Assembly (NCBI GenBank): GCA_029288275.1
Contig: JARIHM010000045.1
Span: 1-7,763 of the forward strand
Direction: 5' to 3'
Origin: Candidatus Saccharimonadota bacterium
Lineage (GTDB): Bacteria; Patescibacteriota; Saccharimonadia; UBA4664
Length of the DNA stretch: 7,763 bases
Below, one piece after another: positions 5,574 to 7,763 of the stretch. The notes under the pieces are model-generated. The model saw only the letters and a program-made list of their open reading frames with translations. It was not told the origin of the DNA and did not search any database. A program made the translations under genes and the position numbers. Each line of letters opens with the position of its first letter. Positions within the stretch are counted from its first letter, which is position 1.

Positions 5574-5590
5574 TTATGCTAAAAGCATAA
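5574..5590. other. Small AT-rich inverted repeat upstream of the 8-TM gene
   Basis: TTATGCT and AGCATAA flank a three-base loop between the terminator at 5592-5621 and the start of the membrane protein gene. Could be an operator or part of the terminator's 3' tail; no evidence decides. Confidence 0.3.
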
Positions 5591-5591
5591 G

Positions 5592-5621
5592 GCCCGCCAG
5601 TCGCAGATGCAACTGGCGGGC
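5592..5621 (-). terminator. Terminator hairpin ending the three-gene small-protein operon
   Basis: A 10-bp GC-rich stem (GCCCGCCAGT with ACTGGCGGGC) lies 13 bases past the last stop of the operon. On the minus strand it is followed by CTTATGCTTTT, only moderately T-rich. Confidence 0.7.
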
Positions 5622-5634
5622 AGTGACTAACTCG

Positions 5635-5886
5635 TTAGCAGGAGCCTGGCTCTGCTACTTTCCATTCGGCTCCGGTGCTTAGCTGGCGGAAATAGGCTTC
5701 CGCATCAGCACCCAGTTCACGGCCAATCGCGCGTGTTCGCCCCCAGATAGCACGCCGTCTTTCAGGGCTCGGCTGCTCGCCCTTCTTATCAAAGTAGTAT
5801 CCGCCCAGGATCCGGTCGTGCTCCCAGCGGTTTCCCGCGCCGTCCTTTAGCTTTACAACGACCTGCGCGTAGATCTTTTCGGCCAC
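5635..5886 (-). CDS. Small orphan protein S3 (83 aa), distant paralog of S1/S2
   Basis: Not recognised. GTG 5886 has GAAAGG six bases upstream. It begins AEKIYAQVVVKLKDG, then LGGYYFDKKGEQPSPERRRAI…, and ends GAEWKVAEPGSC with Cys as last residue. It resembles S2 in layout: a hydrophobic strand near the start, a G-x-x-x-Y/V segment, 'QPS' with a basic helix, a Gly-x-x-Trp-Lys near the end, and the terminal Cys. Overall similarity to S1/S2 is weaker than theirs to each other, so the paralogy is probable rather than certain. 33 bases after S2, last gene before the terminator. No signal peptide or membrane helix. Confidence 0.72.
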   Translation of the reverse strand: MAEKIYAQVVVKLKDGAGNRWEHDRILGGYYFDKKGEQPSPERRRAIWGRTRAIGRELGADAEAYFRQLSTGAEWKVAEPGSC

Positions 5887-5919
5887 GGTTTGCCTTTCAA
5901 GTCGGATTTCTTGAGCAAG

Positions 5920-6162
5920 CTAGCAGGGCGCTGTAGCTCCCTCATATTTCCAGCCGCTACCGCCGGGCATAGCAACGATAGCGCCAACAGCCAGCTTGGG
6001 ATGCTTGCGCTTGGCTCTTTGGATCGCTGTTTTGATCCGGCGTTTCTCGGCTCCGGTGAGACTAGGTTGTCTTCCATATTCGACCTGGCCCGTCCAGAGA
6101 GAAGAACCGAAGTACTCCTCATCTCCGACGGCCAAGTGGATCTCAACGGTTACCTTGGCCAT
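5920..6162 (-). CDS. Small orphan protein S2 (80 aa), paralog of S1
   Basis: Not recognised. ATG 6162 follows GGAG at seven bases. Shares a gapless 40-residue stretch with S1: L-W-[ST]-G-x-V-E-x3-Q-P-x-L-T (22-36), then R-x-I-x-T-A-I-x-R-A-K-x2-H-P (42-55) and A-V-G-A (58-61). Predicted from the pattern: beta strands, a basic amphipathic helix, then another strand. Ends GGSGWKYEGATAPC with Cys last, as S3 does. Middle gene of a three-gene operon. Cytoplasmic by appearance. Confidence 0.78.
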   Translation of the reverse strand: MAKVTVEIHLAVGDEEYFGSSLWTGQVEYGRQPSLTGAEKRRIKTAIQRAKRKHPKLAVGAIVAMPGGSGWKYEGATAPC

Positions 6163-6221
6163 TTCCTGGCTCCAAATCTAGATACGGACTAGCACTGCTT
6201 TGTGCTTGAGCTTTCATAGCC

Positions 6222-6443
6222 TCAAGTATGACCCGTGGCTACTTCAACGATGGTGGCACCCACAGCCGTGCCGGGATGTTCTGACTTGGCACGTCGGATG
6301 GCTGTCTCAATATGTCGCCGTTGACCATCCGTAAGCTTGGGTTGTTGCCATCTCTCAACCGTGCCCGACCAAAGGGCGGCCCGACGGCGTTCACGAGAAT
6401 GAACGAAGAGGAAGATTCGGACCTTAACGACGGGTTCGCCCAC
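6222..6443 (-). CDS. Small orphan protein S1 (73 aa), paralog of S2
   Basis: Not recognised. GTG 6443 opens the protein (GEPVVKVRIFLF); no strong ribosome site, which leaves the start somewhat uncertain. The core (LWSGTVERWQQPKLT, then RRHIETAIRRAK and HPGTAVGA) aligns to S2 without gaps. It lacks the C-terminal Trp-Lys…Cys tail of S2 and S3. First gene of the operon, with a -10-like TATAGT 48 bases upstream. The repeated duplication suggests a small functional unit kept in several versions; the role is unknown. Confidence 0.72.
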   Translation of the reverse strand: MGEPVVKVRIFLFVHSRERRRAALWSGTVERWQQPKLTDGQRRHIETAIRRAKSEHPGTAVGATIVEVATGHT

Positions 6444-6490
6444 TCACTAATCGCTTTCAGTCAAAGATGTTCAGAGTAAGGAACGGTACT

Positions 6491-6496
6491 ACTATA
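6491..6496 (-). promoter_or_regulatory. -10 box for the S1-S2-S3 operon
   Basis: TATAGT on the minus strand, giving a leader of about 40 bases before GTG 6443. The region 6444-6632 is the divergent promoter space shared with the 7-TM gene; -35 is poor. Confidence 0.4.
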
Positions 6497-6567
6497 CCAT
6501 GGGCTCTGCCGGCCGTTTTCATGACAGATGTATTTAATCCGTTGTTCGCCTTTTGCAATCTGATGAG

Positions 6568-6573
6568 TATAAT
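6568..6573 (+). promoter_or_regulatory. -10 box (TATAAT) for the 7-TM gene
   Basis: A consensus TATAAT on the plus strand, about 60 bases before ATG 6633. No good -35 at 17 bases; TTGTTC at 6542-6547 would need a 20-base spacer. Confidence 0.5.
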
Positions 6574-6632
6574 GAGGGCGAACAACCACCTGGCGTTGTT
6601 TGCAGGTTTACATCCCAGCTAAGGAGCATGAG

Positions 6633-7355
6633 ATGCTTATTGCTCGTCGAATACACGGCAGCAACCTGGTGCATCAGGTTGTCCTGGCGGGATCCATCCT
6701 TAACATTGGCGCCCAGGCGTTCCTCTGGATTGCCTTTGCCCGGGATCTGCTAGCCCATAACTGGCCAGTCGGGCTGTGGGCCCTGTTTGGTCTGGGCGGT
6801 ATGCTCAGTATCATTACCCTGTGGTTCCAGCTCGAACAGTGGTACAGGCCACAGCCAGACGCTGAGCCTGGCCAGAAACGCCGCCATACCAGCATCGACC
6901 AGATGGCCCTCATCGGGGCTATTGTTAGCGTAGGCGGCAATATGATTGACCTGGGTGTGATGGGCTGGGTGGGGGTGCCGTTACGGCCTATCAATTACAC
7001 TTTGGGGGCTATTTCGTTCGGGATACTCGTCTTTCTCGTCCTCCTGGCTCGAGTGATGCCGTGGCTCAATACATTACCAGGGGTGGCGCGCTATAAGGCT
7101 ATACTCGCTTTCAGTACTCGGACAGTTATCCAAAGTTGCATGGGTGTCATTGCCTTCGCTAATCATACTCAGCCTCTGGGCATGCTGCCCTTGTTTGCGC
7201 TGAGCTTGATTGGCCTGACGTTCTGGGCCATGTTTGGTATCCAGGTGCTCGATGAGCCCACGGTCCCAAGCCGGGCAACCTTTTATGTTTGGTCCGCCAA
7301 CTTGGTCTCGATTGTGGTACTCTGGGCTGCCTTCTTGCGGGCTAGCATACCGTAG
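6633..7355 (+). CDS. Orphan 7-TM membrane protein (240 aa)
   Basis: Not recognised. ATG 6633 follows AGGAG at about six bases, so this start is preferred over an in-frame TTG at 6600 (adds 11 residues). About seven hydrophobic helices: roughly 12-36, 45-68, 91-115, 121-140, 152-174, 181-204 and 216-235, with a charged loop (RPQPDAEPGQKRRHTSIDQ, 72-90) between the second and third. Unlike the 8-TM protein it has no large soluble part. No transport or enzyme motif seen. Monocistronic: own promoter-like -10 and a strong terminator. Confidence 0.82.
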   Translation: MLIARRIHGSNLVHQVVLAGSILNIGAQAFLWIAFARDLLAHNWPVGLWALFGLGGMLSIITLWFQLEQWYRPQPDAEPGQKRRHTSIDQMALIGAIVSVGGNMIDLGVMGWVGVPLRPINYTLGAISFGILVFLVLLARVMPWLNTLPGVARYKAILAFSTRTVIQSCMGVIAFANHTQPLGMLPLFALSLIGLTFWAMFGIQVLDEPTVPSRATFYVWSANLVSIVVLWAAFLRASIP

Positions 7356-7373
7356 CGGCGCACCGGTTGCGCT

Positions 7374-7418
7374 GCCTCGTTGGTGCTCGGTTTCTCGAGC
7401 GCCAACGAGGCTATTTTT
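7374..7418 (+). terminator. Rho-independent terminator of the 7-TM gene
   Basis: A 16-bp stem (7374-7389 with 7396-7411, one G-U pair) with a six-base loop, followed by TATTTTT. It lies 18 bases past the stop, between convergent genes. Stem begins GCCTCG like the GNAT terminator. Confidence 0.92.
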
Positions 7419-7763
7419 ATAATGTCTTTATAAAACGCACTGCTAGTTTATAAGTGAAGACAGTTTCGTGATTGGTCAGATCCCAAGTAGCAAGTTCTTG
7501 GCGCACCAGCTCTGCATGTTGCTTACTGATGTCACGCAGCGCATTGCCAGCCGAGCTGCGAGCGTAGTCGCTCGGGTCGGCGCGTAAGCTGGCTAGGAGC
7601 TCAATGGCTACCCTGGGATGATCCTTAAAGTACGGTCGTGCCGTCCAGATTCGCAAGCCTTCGCTCGCGGCGCGGCGTTGGTTAGCTTCTTTGGCTGCAA
7701 GCTGGCTTCGTATCCGATGTCACGGCAATACTGATCAAAAGCGCGAGCTAGCATCTCTTGAAC
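7417..7763 (-). CDS. DNA alkylation repair protein, HEAT-repeat AlkC/AlkD-like; partial and frameshifted
   Basis: C-terminal part of a HEAT-repeat glycosylase-type protein that removes alkylated bases. Downstream frame: NQRRAASEGLRIW, then RPYFKDHPRVAIELLASL, then ADPSDYARSSAGNALRDISK, ending WDLTNHETVFTYKLAVRFI and TAA at 7417. The RRAASEG and DPS-x-Y-x-R-S-x-x-N-x-L-x-D-I-S-K blocks are typical of COG4335/PF08713. The upstream frame, from the window edge, reads VQEMLARAFDQYCRDIGYEASL and is also family-like, but is out of phase: one extra base near 7680-7695 (an AAA run at about 7691) would join them. 5' end is cut by the window. A TTG at 7656 gives only the 79-aa tail and is not a real start. 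Truncation prevents saying whether it is AlkC or AlkD type. Confidence 0.8.

Noticed and set aside
6143..6217. 24-aa minus-strand frame between S1 and S2, with a 6-bp stem-loop at 6205-6226
   Set aside because: GAGG is only two bases from its ATG, it overlaps the start of S2, and it has no sibling; the stem is short.
1..7763. CRISPR array, insertion sequence or prophage genes
   Set aside because: No spaced direct repeats, transposase or phage structural protein is visible.

Overview
The window looks like bacterial DNA of moderate GC from a metagenome or single-cell assembly. The first 28 bases match the end of the Nextera/Tn5 sequencing adapter, so the left edge is an untrimmed contig end, and the genes at both edges are probably incomplete. 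Standard code is used (TGA serves as a stop), genes are short and tightly packed, and GTG/TTG starts occur. A DUF4232 lipid-free anchored protein, a DUF72 protein, a Nudix hydrolase, an AlkC/AlkD-like repair protein and many orphan small and membrane proteins would suit a Patescibacteria/Saccharibacteria-like or actinobacterial genome. This placement is an inference from content only and is weak; there is no rRNA or marker gene.

Layout. (1) 1-28 adapter. (2) 37-684 (+) GNAT acetyltransferase with a strong palindromic terminator at 701-730. (3) 770-947 gene-free, bounded by two minus-strand terminators. (4) 984-1948 (-) a cassette of five tiny basic Cys/His-rich proteins, downstream of (5) a membrane-anchored DUF4232 protein (2026-2694, -). 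(6) 2816-3607 (+) DUF72 protein, divergent from DUF4232 and apparently leaderless. (7) 3685-5551 (-) Nudix hydrolase preceded by an 8-TM orphan membrane protein. (8) 5635-6443 (-) an operon of three small paralogous orphan proteins. (9) 6633-7355 (+) a 7-TM orphan membrane protein with a strong terminator. (10) 7417-7763 (-) the C-terminal part of a HEAT-repeat DNA alkylation repair protein, with a frameshift.

The most interesting part is the small-protein cassette at 984-1948. Four of its five reading frames share one exact pattern, C-x8-H-x2-H-x12-C, followed by G two residues later, on a Lys/Arg-rich background. Two of them (46 and 50 aa) end in a near-identical DPKDGKRC-x-CPGY box whose codons differ almost only at third positions, which is direct evidence of translation and selection. 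These ORFs are too short for ordinary gene callers. I do not recognise the family; a compact zinc-binding nucleic-acid or protein-binding role is a guess from composition. A second, unrelated family of three small paralogs lies at 5635-6443. The two frameshifts (984-1135 and 7417-7763) both need one extra base, so assembly or read error is a serious explanation for each.
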